Below are positions 55,116 through 64,000 of a DNA stretch of 64,000 bases, in pieces (the first letter of the stretch is position 1; each line of letters opens with the position of its first letter). Location: NCBI RefSeq assembly GCF_948329515.1, contig NZ_CAOJCN010000001.1, positions 616,776 through 680,775 of the forward strand, given 5' to 3'. The position numbers were made by a program, and so were the translations under genes. The notes beneath the pieces were generated by a model, which was not told the origin of the DNA, searched no databases, and saw nothing but the letters and a program-made list of their open reading frames with translations. The DNA comes from Cohnella rhizoplanae. GTDB lineage: Bacteria; Bacillota; Bacilli; Paenibacillales; Paenibacillaceae.

Positions 55116-57797
55116 TTGGCTAAGCGCAAAAGAAAAAAGGCTACGCTGGGCGCAAGCCTCAAATACGAAATTTACGGCATCCTGCTGATTACGATATCCG
55201 TCATCGCGATGTACGGCGAGGCCGCGGGCGGACGTTCGCTGTCCAAGCTGTTCGGATATTTGCTGGGCAAATTTTATTTTCTGCTGCCGATCGCGGGCAT
55301 CTGGCTCGGGCTGCACGTCATGATCCGCAGAACGTGGCCGCGCGGCTGGACGATCCGCAGGAGCGGCTTCGTCATGGTATGCTGCGGATTGACGCTGCTA
55401 AGCTCCATGAGCTTCATCGATTCCCGGCTCGGACCGCTCGGCGCGATCCGGCCCTCCGAGATCTTCAGCCAGACGACGCATCAGCTGTACGAGGAGCTAT
55501 GGCGTGCGCCGATCGAGAACGAAGCGCGGATCACCGGCAAGGATATCGGCGGCGGCCTGCTCGGCGCGATGCAATATTCGATCTTTTATTGGCTGTTCGG
55601 TTATTACGGCGCCAAGTTCGTCCTGATCGTCGAATTCGTCATCGCATTCATGCTGCTGACGAACCGGTCGTACGTGGATATGATGAAGGGCGTCCGTACC
55701 TTCGCGAAGCGCCTGCTGCCGCTGCTCGCGCAGCGGCTGTCCGGCGGACGCAAGCTGGTCCAGGCGAAGGCGGTGCCGGTACGCAGCCGGGCCAAAAAGG
55801 GCAGCGTCGCGGCGGCAATGGCGGGTATCGGCGACGACGATCTGCAGGAAGAGCCGACCGGCGTCCGCGCGGACGCCAAGAAGCCGTATTTCTTCCAACT
55901 GTTCCACGGCAAACCCGGCGGATCTGAGTCGTCGGAGCCCGACGATCTGGACAGCGAGCCGTTGTTATATCCTGCTGAGCTCGCCGTTCATATCGCGGCG
56001 CGCCCGGAGGGGCGCGGCAGGGGCGGGAAGAAGGATGCGCAGGCGCCGCTCGCCATGGCCGAGGCGCCCGTCGTTCAGCCGCCGTACATAGAGCCCGAGG
56101 ACGCATGGGAGCCGGCGGACGCGCCGCAGGATGAAGGTCCGCGGTTCCACGATTTCGCAGATCAAGTCCCGCTGCTCGACGACGCGGACGAAGCGTCCTG
56201 GACGCAATCCGAACTGGAGCTTGACGACCCGGACGGCGCAGTAGCCGGCTTGCGGCCCGCGATGCCGGACGTCGAACCGGCACTCGAGCAGGATATGGCT
56301 GCGAGTATGCCGGCTGCCGATGCGGATGCGGACGCCGCGGCTGCGGCACCAGTGCCCGTCAAGCCTAAGCGCGTGTACCGGATGCCGCCGATCCATCTGC
56401 TCGGCAAGCCTCAGAACGGGGCCAAGGGCGGAGCCGGCGACGGCGGCCGGGAGGTCGCGCGCAAGCTGGAGGCGACGCTCGAGAGCTTCGGCGTGCGCGC
56501 CAAGGTGCTCGACGTCGCCAGAGGACCCGCGGTCACGCGATACGAGCTGCAGCCGGACGTAGGCGTCAAGGTAAGCCGGATCGTCAGCCTCACGGACGAC
56601 ATCGCGCTGGCGCTCGCGGCCAAGGACATTCGCATGGAAGCGCCGATCCCGGGCAAGTCGGCGATCGGCATCGAGGTGCCGAACAACGAGGTGAGCGTCG
56701 TCACGCTGCGCGAGGTGCTCGAGACGCCGACGTTCCAGGAGGCGCCGAGCAAGCTGACGATCGCCTTCGGCAGAGACATCTCGGGCCAGCCGATCGTCGG
56801 CAACCTGGCGAGGATGCCCCATATGCTCGTCGCCGGCGCGACGGGATCGGGCAAGTCCGTGTGCATCAACGGCATCATCACGAGCTTGCTGTACAAGGCC
56901 AAGCCGGACGAAGTGAAGTTCCTGATGATCGACCCCAAGATGGTCGAGCTGAATGTATACAACGGCATTCCGCACCTGCTCGCGCCTGTCGTGACCGATC
57001 CCCGCAGGGCTTCGCTCGCGCTCAAGAAGATCGTCGTCGAGATGGAAAAGCGCTACGAGAAATTTTCTAAGTCCGGCACGCGCAACATCGAAGGCTATAA
57101 CAATCTGATGCTGAGCGGAGACAATCCGGACGGCGTGCTGCCTTATATCGTCGTCATCGTGGACGAGCTCGCAGACTTAATGATGGTCGCTGCCGGCGAC
57201 GTCGAGGACGCGATCTGCCGTCTGGCGCAGATGGCCCGCGCGGCTGGCATCCACCTGATCATCGCGACGCAGCGGCCTTCGGTTGACGTCATCACGGGCG
57301 TCATTAAGGCGAACATTCCGAGCCGGATCGCGTTCGGGGTATCCTCGCAGGTCGACTCGCGCACCATTCTCGACATGGTCGGGGCCGAGAAGCTGCTCGG
57401 ACGGGGGGACATGCTGTTCCTGCCGATGGGCGCCTCCAAGCCGATCCGCGTACAGGGTGCGTTCCTGTCGGACAACGAGGTCGAGTCCGTCGTCGCCTAT
57501 GCCCGCGGGCAGGCCGAAGCCGAGTACAACGAGGAGCTCGTGCCGGAGATCGAGGAGTCGGACGACAGCGCGAACAACGAGCAGCTCGACGAGCTGTTCG
57601 ACCAGGCGGTAGGCATCATACTCGAAGCCAAGCAGGCCTCGGTATCCCTTCTGCAGCGCCGCATGCGGATCGGATATACCCGCGCAGCGCGCTTGATCGA
57701 CTCGATGGAAGCCCGAGGCGTCGTCGGTCCTTACGAAGGCAGCAAGCCCCGCGAGGTGCTCGTCACGCTCGAACAATATCAGCAGCGCTCCTCCTGA
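55116..57797 (+). CDS. spoIIIE: DNA translocase SpoIIIE (FtsK family)
   Basis: 893 residues from TTG at 55116, 5 bases after ggaggtga; GTG at 55107 is inside that site. N-terminal basic segment, about four membrane spans (about 18-190), an Ala/Glu/Asp/Pro-rich linker (about 250-430), then the motor: Walker [13 protein letters not shown] (about 574-585), Walker [26 protein letters not shown], and the gamma winged helix ([19 protein letters not shown]). It pumps the chromosome into the forespore. The longer linker explains the length above the 787 of B. subtilis. Confidence 0.95.
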   Translation: MAKRKRKKATLGASLKYEIYGILLITISVIAMYGEAAGGRSLSKLFGYLLGKFYFLLPIAGIWLGLHVMIRRTWPRGWTIRRSGFVMVCCGLTLLSSMSFIDSRLGPLGAIRPSEIFSQTTHQLYEELWRAPIENEARITGKDIGGGLLGAMQYSIFYWLFGYYGAKFVLIVEFVIAFMLLTNRSYVDMMKGVRTFAKRLLPLLAQRLSGGRKLVQAKAVPVRSRAKKGSVAAAMAGIGDDDLQEEPTGVRADAKKPYFFQLFHGKPGGSESSEPDDLDSEPLLYPAELAVHIAARPEGRGRGGKKDAQAPLAMAEAPVVQPPYIEPEDAWEPADAPQDEGPRFHDFADQVPLLDDADEASWTQSELELDDPDGAVAGLRPAMPDVEPALEQDMAASMPAADADADAAAAAPVPVKPKRVYRMPPIHLLGKPQNGAKGGAGDGGREVARKLEATLESFGVRAKVLDVARGPAVTRYELQPDVGVKVSRIVSLTDDIALALAAKDIRMEAPIPGKSAIGIEVPNNEVSVVTLREVLETPTFQEAPSKLTIAFGRDISGQPIVGNLARMPHMLVAGATGSGKSVCINGIITSLLYKAKPDEVKFLMIDPKMVELNVYNGIPHLLAPVVTDPRRASLALKKIVVEMEKRYEKFSKSGTRNIEGYNNLMLSGDNPDGVLPYIVVIVDELADLMMVAAGDVEDAICRLAQMARAAGIHLIIATQRPSVDVITGVIKANIPSRIAFGVSSQVDSRTILDMVGAEKLLGRGDMLFLPMGASKPIRVQGAFLSDNEVESVVAYARGQAEAEYNEELVPEIEESDDSANNEQLDELFDQAVGIILEAKQASVSLLQRRMRIGYTRAARLIDSMEARGVVGPYEGSKPREVLVTLEQYQQRSS

Positions 57798-57822
57798 CGC
57801 GTCGGGAGCGGGCGTTTTTTTT
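57786..57822 (+). terminator. Intrinsic terminator overlapping the spoIIIE stop
   Basis: Arms cgctcc (57786-57791) and ggagcg (57805-57810) flank the stop codon, then ggcg and eight T residues. Confidence 0.75.
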
Positions 57823-57828
57823 GTCCAT

Positions 57829-57858
57829 GAATAGCCATCCATGACCTTCCTCATACTA
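57829..57858 (+). promoter_or_regulatory. SigG-type forespore promoter of sleB
   Basis: GAATA (57829-57833), an 18-base spacer, CATACTA (57852-57858). This matches the forespore SigG pattern GNATR-N18-CATNNTA in all defined positions. sleB is SigG-controlled in B. subtilis. The start lies 70 bases downstream. Confidence 0.6.
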
Positions 57859-57927
57859 ACTTCACGCATGCCCGCCGCCTGTTCCAGGCCGCGCGCACGA
57901 ATAACGTTAGGAAGGCGTGAATCGAAG

Positions 57928-58731
57928 ATGCGCTATCGTTTAGTCATCTTGACCGTGTGTCTCGTCTGCTGTCTCTTCGGCCTCTATACGCTCGACCGGC
58001 TCGACAAGCCGGAAGCGGCACGCGAAGCGTTCAGCAGCGCCGTCATCAGGAGCGGGGCATCGGGCAAGGACGTATATGAGCTGCAGGGCAGGCTTAAGCA
58101 CCTCGGCTACTTCAACGGCAAAGTGGACGGGAACTTCGGGCCGGCCACGCTGAATGCCGTGAAGTGGTTCCAATGGAAGTTCGGCATGAAAGCCGACGGC
58201 GTCGTCGGCGGCAAGACGAAGCTCAAGCTCTGGGAAGCGACGAAGGAATGGAAGCCGACTGCGGCCGACCTCGGCAAGGATACGGGGACAGGTACGGGGC
58301 AAGGCAGAGGCGGCGGAGCGGGAGAGGCTGCGAAAAAGAACGACGTCGACCTGCCCGCGTCGAACAATATGGGCATGACCGCCAACGATCTCAAGCTGAT
58401 GGCGAACGCCGTATACGGCGAGTCGCGCGGGGAGCCGTACGAGGGCCAGGTGGCGGTCGCCGCCGTCATTTTGAACCGCGTTCGTTCGGCTGAATTCCCG
58501 AACACGGTATCGGGCGTGATCTTCCAGCCCGGCGCGTTCACCGCGGTCGCCGACGGACAGATCTATCTGACCCCCAACGAGACAGCGGCCAAGGCCGTTA
58601 AGGACGCGATGTCTGGCTGGGATCCGACGGACGGATGCCTGTATTACTTTAATCCGAAAACCGCGACCTCTAAATGGATCTGGTCGAGGCCGCAGTACAA
58701 GACGATCGGCCAGCATATATTCTGCAATTGA
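57928..58731 (+). CDS. sleB: Spore cortex-lytic enzyme SleB
   Basis: 267 residues from the ATG about 9 bases after ggaaggcg; the frame from 57841 overlaps the proposed promoter. N-terminal membrane/signal segment (about 5-24), a peptidoglycan-binding domain (GKDVYELQGRLKHLGYFNGKVDGNFGPATLNAV region), a Gly/Lys linker, and the SleB/CwlJ hydrolase domain (MANAVYGESRGEPYEGQVAVAAVILNRV region; catalytic Glu in GESRGEP). It degrades cortex at germination. No ypeB follows. Confidence 0.93.
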   Translation: MRYRLVILTVCLVCCLFGLYTLDRLDKPEAAREAFSSAVIRSGASGKDVYELQGRLKHLGYFNGKVDGNFGPATLNAVKWFQWKFGMKADGVVGGKTKLKLWEATKEWKPTAADLGKDTGTGTGQGRGGGAGEAAKKNDVDLPASNNMGMTANDLKLMANAVYGESRGEPYEGQVAVAAVILNRVRSAEFPNTVSGVIFQPGAFTAVADGQIYLTPNETAAKAVKDAMSGWDPTDGCLYYFNPKTATSKWIWSRPQYKTIGQHIFCN

Positions 58732-58821
58732 CCCCGAAATCGCGTCCGACCTTATTTGCTTCGGGCTTGGCCATGCGCTAGAATGGGCTTGAATCCAGAA
58801 TCAGGGAAGGGATCTGAGGCC

Positions 58822-60120
58822 TTGCAGACTGAAGTGTTCCAGCGCGGCGCCGTCGGCCGCATGCGCATTCACGTGTTGCCGACCACCCGGTTCAAAACGT
58901 TTTCTTTGTCGCTGTTCGCGGGCGTACCGCTCGACGAATCCCGGGTTACGCAGGTCGCGCTCGCTCCTTTCGTGCTCCGCCGGGGCACCCGTACCTATCC
59001 CGAGACGATTCAGTTCAGGGAGCGTCTCGACGAGCTGTACGGCGCCGGTTTCGGCTTCGATATTTACAAACGCGGAGATTATCAGATCGTTCAATTCCGC
59101 CTCGATATCATTAACGACGCCTTCGTTTCTTCGCGGCAGTCGCTTCTTGAGGAGGCGCTGCGCTTCATGGGAGAGACGGTGACGAATCCGGCGCTGGAGG
59201 ACGGCGCGTTCAGGATCAAGTATACGGAGTCCGAAAAGACGACCGTGGAAAAGCGCATCGAATCCATCATCAACGACAAGATCCGCTATGCGGCCGAGCG
59301 CTGCCTCGAGGAGATGTGCCGCAACGAATCTTACAGGCTTCTCGCGATTGGGAGAAAGGAAGAGCTGCCCGCGGTCACGCCCGCTTCGCTTTACGAGAGC
59401 TACCGCAAGTGGCTGGACGAGGCCGTTTTCGATCTGTACGTCTCCGGCGACACGTCGCTCGAGCAGGTGTCCGCCTGGGCGGGTCAATACTTCCGTCTGC
59501 CGGACGGACAGCCGGGAACCTACCGCGCGGCAGAGATCAGGCCAGCGGCGGAAGCGCCTCGAACCGTGGTCGAGCGGCTCGACGTCGGCCAGGGCAAGCT
59601 CAACCTCGGCCTGCGGACCGGTATCGCCTATTCCGACGCCCGTTATCCCGACCTGTTGGTCTACAACGGCGTGCTCGGCGCGTTTCCGCATTCCAAGCTG
59701 TTCGTCCACGTAAGGGAAAAGGCGAGTCTCGCCTACTATGCTTCGTCCCGTCTCGACGGTCACAAGGGATTGCTCACGATTCAGTCGGGCATCGAGATCG
59801 CCAACTACGAGCGCGCGCTCGCGATCATTCTCGAGCAGCTTGAAGAGATGCGCGCCGGCCGCATCGACGAGCAGGAGCTGTCCAAGACCAAGGCGATGCT
59901 CGTCAATCAACTTCGCGAGATTCAGGATTCCGCTTTCGAACGGATCACCTTCGACTACAACGGCGTCGTGTCCGGCAAGCTGCGCAGCGCGGAGGATTTG
60001 ATCAATGCCATCGAATCCGTGACGGCGGAGCGGGCGGCGGACGTCGCGCAGGGCGTCGGACTGGATACGATCTACTTCCTGCGGGATCTGAAGGAGGAGG
60101 CGGCCCATGTCCAAGCTTGA
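58822..60120 (+). CDS. ymfF: M16-family protein without zinc motif (YmfF type)
   Basis: 432 residues from TTG at 58822, about 10 bases after gggaaggga. M16 fold signs: LLEEALRFMGETVTNPAL, YNGVLGAFPHSKLFVHVREKASLAYY and SKTKAMLVNQLREI. The HxxEH zinc motif is absent at the N-terminus, so this is probably the non-catalytic partner of the next gene. Start alternatives upstream lack a site. The end overlaps ymfH by 14 bases. Confidence 0.88.
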   Translation: MQTEVFQRGAVGRMRIHVLPTTRFKTFSLSLFAGVPLDESRVTQVALAPFVLRRGTRTYPETIQFRERLDELYGAGFGFDIYKRGDYQIVQFRLDIINDAFVSSRQSLLEEALRFMGETVTNPALEDGAFRIKYTESEKTTVEKRIESIINDKIRYAAERCLEEMCRNESYRLLAIGRKEELPAVTPASLYESYRKWLDEAVFDLYVSGDTSLEQVSAWAGQYFRLPDGQPGTYRAAEIRPAAEAPRTVVERLDVGQGKLNLGLRTGIAYSDARYPDLLVYNGVLGAFPHSKLFVHVREKASLAYYASSRLDGHKGLLTIQSGIEIANYERALAIILEQLEEMRAGRIDEQELSKTKAMLVNQLREIQDSAFERITFDYNGVVSGKLRSAEDLINAIESVTAERAADVAQGVGLDTIYFLRDLKEEAAHVQA

Positions 60121-61393
60121 TTATCCGAAGCTTCAGGAGACGCTCTACCGCGAGGTGCTGGACAACGGGCTCGAGGTGTTCGTGCTGCCGAAGCCCGGTT
60201 TTACGAAAACCTATGCGACTTTTACGACCCGATATGGGTCGGTGGACAATCACTTTCGTCCGGAAGGGCAAGAGGCGCGCGCCGTGCCGGACGGCATTGC
60301 CCATTTTTTAGAGCACAAGATGTTCGAGGAGCCCGAAGGCGACGTGTTTTCGCGTTTTGCCGAGCAGGGGGCGTCAGCCAACGCATTTACGAGCTTCGAC
60401 CGTACTTCCTACCTGTTTTCATCCGCGGGCGACCCTCTTGCGAGCCTCGACACGCTGCTCGACTTCGTGCAGAATCCGTATTTTACGGATGAGAACGTCG
60501 AGAAGGAAAAAGGGATTATCGTCCAGGAAATCAACATGTACAAGGACAATGCGGACTGGCGCGTATACTTCGGCCTGATCGAATCGCTCTACGCCAAGCA
60601 TCCCGTGCATATCGACATCGCGGGCACGGAGGCGTCCGTGCTCTCGATTACCAAGGAACAGCTATACGATTGCTACCATACGTTCTACCATCCGTCGAAT
60701 ATGACCTTGTTCGTGGTCGGAGGCGTGGACCCCGAGGAGACGCTCGATCGGGTACGGCGCAATCAGGCGCGCAAGACGTTTCCGCCCGGCGGCTCGATCG
60801 AGCGCCTATTCGAAGCCGAACCGACGGGCGTCCGGGAGAGCAGGCGCGTCGTGAAGCTGCCGGTATCTCTGCCCAAGTGCATGATCGGCTTCAAGGAGTC
60901 GGGTCCCTTTCCCGCAGGCGAAGCCGGTATTCGCAGAGAGCTCGCGGCCAAGCTGATGCTGGACGTACTCGTCGGCTCCAGTTCGCCTTTTTACCAGCAG
61001 CTGTACGACGACAACCTAATCTCGGACAGCTTCGGCCACGAGTACAACACCGGACCCGGTTATGCCTTCGCCGTTATCGGCGGGGATACGCGCGATCCGG
61101 ATGAGCTCCAGCAGCGCGTCGTGGACGCGATCGAGGCGGCGATCCGCGACGGCTTGCCCGAGGCGTCGTTCGAGCGCACCCGGGCCAAGAAGATCGGCGC
61201 CTACCTTCGGATGCTGAACAGTCCCGAGGCGATCGCGGGCGAATTCACGCGGTACCGCTTCAGGGGCGGCGATCTGTTCGACGTCGTCCGTCTGTACGAG
61301 AGCATCACGCTGGCCGACGTGCACGAGCGGCTCCGCGAGCTCGCGGACGCCGGCCGGCGCTCGGTCTGCATCGTCAGGTCGGATACCGAGTGA
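60107..61393 (+). CDS. ymfH: M16-family zinc peptidase (YmfH type)
   Basis: 428 residues. Intact zinc site HFLEHKMFEEPEGD (HxxEH), with SANAFTSFDRTSYLFS and KEKGIIVQEINMYKDN. It most likely forms a heterodimer with the YmfF-like protein, as mixed active/inactive M16 pairs do. The stop overlaps the SDR gene start (GTGA). Confidence 0.92.
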   Translation: MSKLDYPKLQETLYREVLDNGLEVFVLPKPGFTKTYATFTTRYGSVDNHFRPEGQEARAVPDGIAHFLEHKMFEEPEGDVFSRFAEQGASANAFTSFDRTSYLFSSAGDPLASLDTLLDFVQNPYFTDENVEKEKGIIVQEINMYKDNADWRVYFGLIESLYAKHPVHIDIAGTEASVLSITKEQLYDCYHTFYHPSNMTLFVVGGVDPEETLDRVRRNQARKTFPPGGSIERLFEAEPTGVRESRRVVKLPVSLPKCMIGFKESGPFPAGEAGIRRELAAKLMLDVLVGSSSPFYQQLYDDNLISDSFGHEYNTGPGYAFAVIGGDTRDPDELQQRVVDAIEAAIRDGLPEASFERTRAKKIGAYLRMLNSPEAIAGEFTRYRFRGGDLFDVVRLYESITLADVHERLRELADAGRRSVCIVRSDTE

Positions 61394-62160
61394 CGGCGAC
61401 GCCTGCGGACCGCACGGCTCAGACGCCGGTCTGCGCGCTCGTCACCGGCGCGTCCCGCGGGATCGGCGCCGCGGTCGCGCGCAGGCTGTCCCGGGACGGC
61501 GCGGGCGTCATCGTTCACTATTACCGTTCGCGCGAGCAGGCCGAGGCGGTGGCAGCGGATTGCCTGGCGCTCGGGGCCGCTTTCGCGGAGCCCGCGGCGG
61601 CCGACGTCCGTTCGGCCGCCCAGATCGCCGCGCTTAAGGCGCGTCTCGAGCTATCGGGCAGAATGCCTGACATCCTGGTACACGCGGCGGGCACCGCCCA
61701 TTATGGCTTGTTGGAGGATCTCGGGGAGTCGGAGTGGGACGACATCCAGCATGTGCACCTGAAGGCCGCGTACGGGCTTGCCAAAAGCTTCGGTCCGTCG
61801 ATGTCATGGCGCCGCGGCGGTCGGATCGTGCACATCAGCAGCGTGTGGGGCGTGGTCGGGGCGGCCGGCGAGGTCGCCTATTCGGCCGCGAAGGGCGGAG
61901 TTAACGGTCTGACCAAAGCGCTGGCCAGAGAGCTGGCCACGGCCGGCGTGACGGTGAACGCCGTCGCGCCGGGGATGGTCGAGACGGACATGCTGGCGGA
62001 ATTGGACGAGGCCGAGCGAGCGGCGCTCCGCGAGGAGGTGCCGATGCGGCGTTTCGCTACGCCGGAGGAGGTGGCCGAGCTCGTACGCTTCCTGACGCTT
62101 GGCGCTTCCGATTATATTACGGGTCAGATCATCGGCCTGACCGGCGGCTGGCGCATGTAG
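61390..62160 (+). CDS. ymfI: Short-chain dehydrogenase/reductase (FabG-like, YmfI type)
   Basis: 256 residues, GTG start in overlap with ymfH. TGASRGIGAAVARRL cofactor loop, HAAGTAHYG, catalytic Ser in VHISSVWG, YSAAKGGVNGLTKALARE (YxxxK), and a C-terminal GGWRM end. FabG-like reductase of unknown substrate, in the ymfF-H-I-J-K order of B. subtilis. Confidence 0.92.
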   Translation: MTATPADRTAQTPVCALVTGASRGIGAAVARRLSRDGAGVIVHYYRSREQAEAVAADCLALGAAFAEPAAADVRSAAQIAALKARLELSGRMPDILVHAAGTAHYGLLEDLGESEWDDIQHVHLKAAYGLAKSFGPSMSWRRGGRIVHISSVWGVVGAAGEVAYSAAKGGVNGLTKALARELATAGVTVNAVAPGMVETDMLAELDEAERAALREEVPMRRFATPEEVAELVRFLTLGASDYITGQIIGLTGGWRM

Positions 62161-62244
62161 GCGCACGCGCTTCGTCCGCATAAAGCGATGCGGCCGGGGA
62201 CATCTTATAGGAGCATTGATCCCAACCATCAAGGAGGATGCCCG

Positions 62245-62496
62245 ATGTCTACCGTGCTCAGCAACTTTGAATCCTGGAAAAACTTTCTGGGCGACCGGAT
62301 CGAGGCCGCGAAGAATATGGGTATCGGCGAAGACTCGATCGCCAAGCTCGCGTACGAGATCGGCGAATTTCTCGACAACAGGGTGGATCCGAAAAACGAA
62401 GAGCAGCGCGTCCTGAAGGAACTGTGGGACGTAGGCGACGAAACCGAACGCAAGACGATGGCCGCGCTCATGGTCAAGCTCGCTAAACATAGCTGA
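62245..62496 (+). CDS. ymfJ: DUF3243-family protein (YmfJ type)
   Basis: 83 residues from the ATG behind aaggagg. SNFESWKNFLGDRIEAAKNMG and AYEIGEFLDNRVDPKNEEQRVLKELWDVG match this small helical family. Function unknown. A terminator follows. Confidence 0.9.
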   Translation: MSTVLSNFESWKNFLGDRIEAAKNMGIGEDSIAKLAYEIGEFLDNRVDPKNEEQRVLKELWDVGDETERKTMAALMVKLAKHS

Positions 62497-62513
62497 GCTT
62501 GAAGTCCGGCAAT

Positions 62514-62551
62514 GAAGGAGGTTCCGCCGTTCAAGGCGGAGCCTTCTTTTT
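62514..62551 (+). terminator. Intrinsic terminator after ymfJ
   Basis: Arms gaaggaggttccgcc and ggcggagccttc (one bulge region), 6-base loop, then five T residues. Confidence 0.86.
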
Positions 62552-62637
62552 CGGTTGCCGGTCTCGTCGCAGGCGGCTATCCGACGAATGGGCATTTATA
62601 ATCGAATAGGTCTTAAGTAGGAATCTGTTGTTGACTT

Positions 62638-62666
62638 TTGCAGGAGCGAGTCCTGCGATGTAGAAT
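62638..62666 (+). promoter_or_regulatory. Promoter of ymfK with palindrome in its spacer
   Basis: TTGCAG (62638-62643), 17-base spacer, TAGAAT (62661-62666). The spacer holds GCAGGA-gcgag-TCCTGC (62640-62655), a perfect 6-base inverted repeat that overlaps the end of the -35, where a repressor could block polymerase. Confidence 0.5.
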
Positions 62667-62698
62667 GAAGTTTGAAGGAATCCGCATAGAGGTGTCTA

Positions 62699-63469
62699 AT
62701 GAATACAAAACAGTGGTATATGGAATATAAGATACATAAAAACCGTCCGGGCCTGCTCGGAGACATCGCGTCTCTGCTCGGCATGCTCGAAGTGAATATC
62801 CTGACGATCAACGGCGTGGAAGACCGCACCCGCGGCATGCTGCTGCAGACCGACGACGACGAGAAGATCGAGCTGCTCGGCAAAATGCTGGCCAAGGTGG
62901 AGAACATCTCGATCGTGACCCTGCGTCCGCCCCGCCTGACGGATATTCTGGCCGTCCGGCACGGAAGATATATCGAGAGGGATTCGGACGACCGCAAGAC
63001 GTTCCGCTTCACGCGGGACGAGCTTGGACTGCTCGTCGACTTCCTGGGCGAGCTCTTCAAGCAGGAGGGCAACCAGACGATCGGCCTTCGCGGCATGCCG
63101 CGCGTCGGGAAGACCGAGTCCATCATCGCCGGCAGCGTGTGCGCCAACAAGCGGTGGGCGTTCGTCTCTTCGACGCTGCTCCGTCAGACCGTACGCAGCC
63201 AGCTATCCGAGGAAGAGCTGAACCCGCACAATGTGTTCATCATCGACGGCATCGTGAGCACGATCCGCTCCAACGACAAGCATTACAGTCTGCTGCAGGA
63301 CATTATGGCGATGCCGTCCACCAAGGTGATCGAGCATCCCGACATCTTCGTCCGCGAGTCGAGCTTCGACTACGACGTGTTCGACTGCATCGTCGAGCTG
63401 CGCAATACGCCCGACGAAGAGATTACGTACGAGAACTTCACGACCGCCGGCCTCGACGGCGGCTTCTGA
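62699..63469 (+). CDS. ymfK: ACT-domain/P-loop-like protein (YmfK, DUF3388)
   Basis: 256 residues; ATG at 62699 behind agaggtg. N-terminal ACT-like domain (about 8-75, NRPGLLGDIASLLGMLEVNILTING), then LRGMPRVGKTESI with a Walker-A-like G132-MPRVGKT139, and a C-terminal half with FIIDGIVSTIRSNDKHYSLLQ. It matches the YmfK family; role unknown. The motif could bind nucleotide, but ATPase activity is unproven. Confidence 0.85.
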   Translation: MNTKQWYMEYKIHKNRPGLLGDIASLLGMLEVNILTINGVEDRTRGMLLQTDDDEKIELLGKMLAKVENISIVTLRPPRLTDILAVRHGRYIERDSDDRKTFRFTRDELGLLVDFLGELFKQEGNQTIGLRGMPRVGKTESIIAGSVCANKRWAFVSSTLLRQTVRSQLSEEELNPHNVFIIDGIVSTIRSNDKHYSLLQDIMAMPSTKVIEHPDIFVRESSFDYDVFDCIVELRNTPDEEITYENFTTAGLDGGF

Positions 63470-63516
63470 ATTAAAGCGATTACCGATTATAAAGGAAACG
63501 GCCGGAGGTGAAGTTT

Positions 63517-64000
63517 GTGTCCGATCTGGGATTGCTGCTTCGCAAAGCGAGGGAGCAGCGGGGGTACAGCCTCGACGACATCCAGGAAATCACGAAGATC
63601 CGCAAACGCTACCTGGAAGCGATCGAATCCGGCGATTACAAGGTACTGCCCGGTTCGTTCTACGTCCGCGCCTTCGTCAAGACGTACGCCGAGACGGTAG
63701 GACTCGACGCCGAGGAGGTGCTGCGGCTCTATCACAAGGAATTGCCCAAGGCGCAGACGACGGAAGCCGCCTCGCCTGAGCCTTATATCCAACCCAAGAG
63801 CAGAAGGGTCCAGCACAACGATCGGGCGGGCAAGGTCGCGGTTACCTCGCTCATGTGGCTTTTCCCCGTACTGATCGCCGTCGTGCTTTACGTATATTAC
63901 GTGAACAACAAGGAAACCGCCGATACGCCCGGGGGAGCGACCGCGCCTCCCATCTCGACGGAGACCGGTTCGCCCGCCGCGTCAGCCACGCCGACGGCCA
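63517..64000 (+). CDS. RodZ-like helix-turn-helix membrane protein (YmfM type), partial
   Basis: Starts GTG at 63517, 7 bases after cggaggtgaag, and is open through the right edge. It begins SDLGLLLRKAREQRGYSLDD, followed by IQEITKIRKRYLEAIESGDY, a Cro/C1-type HTH (about 5-70), then a basic linker (KSRRVQHNDRAGK) and a membrane segment (about 112-130, LMWLFPVLIAVVLYVYYV), as in RodZ. RodZ links MreB to the envelope. The C-terminal DUF4115 part is not in the window. Confidence 0.85.
   Translation, partial: MSDLGLLLRKAREQRGYSLDDIQEITKIRKRYLEAIESGDYKVLPGSFYVRAFVKTYAETVGLDAEEVLRLYHKELPKAQTTEAASPEPYIQPKSRRVQHNDRAGKVAVTSLMWLFPVLIAVVLYVYYVNNKETADTPGGATAPPISTETGSPAASATPTA

Noticed and set aside
62631..62666. 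TTGACT as -35 for the TAGAAT before ymfK
   Set aside because: The spacing is 24 bases, too long; TTGCAG at 62638 gives 17.

Overview
This 64-kb window comes from a GC-rich, endospore-forming, flagellated Firmicute. Paenibacillaceae is the best fit, probably Cohnella or a close relative. The evidence is Bacillus-type gene order (flhF-flhG-cheBAWCD-sigD; rpsB-tsf-pyrH-frr-uppS-cdsA-dxr-rasP-proS-polC-rimP-nusA-ylxR-ylxQ-infB-rbfA; rpsO-pnp-ylxY-mlpA-dut-dpaAB-asd-dapG-dapA-rnjB-tepA-ylzJ-spoIIIE), Gram-positive PolC, sporulation genes (dpaAB, spoIIIE, sleB) and strong GGAGG-type ribosome binding sites. The taxon is inferred from gene order and base composition, not from a search. All 58 genes I support lie on the + strand. 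I see no tRNA, rRNA, CRISPR array, insertion sequence or phage gene, and no gene-free stretch longer than 300 bases (the largest is about 289 bases, before dpaA).

Region by region. 1-12359 is the 3' end of a long flagellar/chemotaxis operon: the flhA end, FlhF/FlhG, CheB-A-W-C-D and SigD, then four less-known genes, one of which (11056-11775) looks like the swarming protein SwrB by position and layout. 12414-21264 holds translation, lipid and envelope genes: S2, EF-Ts, UMP kinase, RRF, UPP synthase, CDP-DAG synthase, DXP reductoisomerase, the RasP site-2 protease and an archaeal-type prolyl-tRNA synthetase. 21331-27716 is an accessory catabolic island set inside the otherwise conserved proS-polC block. 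It has a regulator with a cyclase/GGDEF-like middle domain and a C-terminal winged helix, a divergent SDR/epimerase, a DHDPS-like aldolase, both subunits of Fe-S L-serine dehydratase and an M20 amidohydrolase. This island is the least-described part of the window.

27900-41005 returns to housekeeping: PolC, then the rimP-nusA-ylxR-ylxQ-infB-rbfA-nrnA-truB-ribF translation/RNA operon. 41027-46750 holds rpsO, pnp, the YlxY deacetylase-like protein, an M16 peptidase and dUTPase. 47040-51894 is the dipicolinate/lysine operon (dpaA-dpaB-asd-dapG-dapA), which feeds dihydrodipicolinate to the spore core and to lysine and cell-wall synthesis. 52129-58731 encodes RNase J, TepA, YlzJ, the SpoIIIE DNA pump and the germination enzyme SleB. 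58822-64000 is a ymfF-ymfH-ymfI-ymfJ-ymfK-ymfM(rodZ)-like cluster whose last gene runs off the window.

Several starts were moved from the longest reading frame to the codon behind a clear ribosome binding site. Two genes (ylxR and pnp) appear to begin with CTG. Promoters and terminators are calls by eye from consensus and hairpin inspection.
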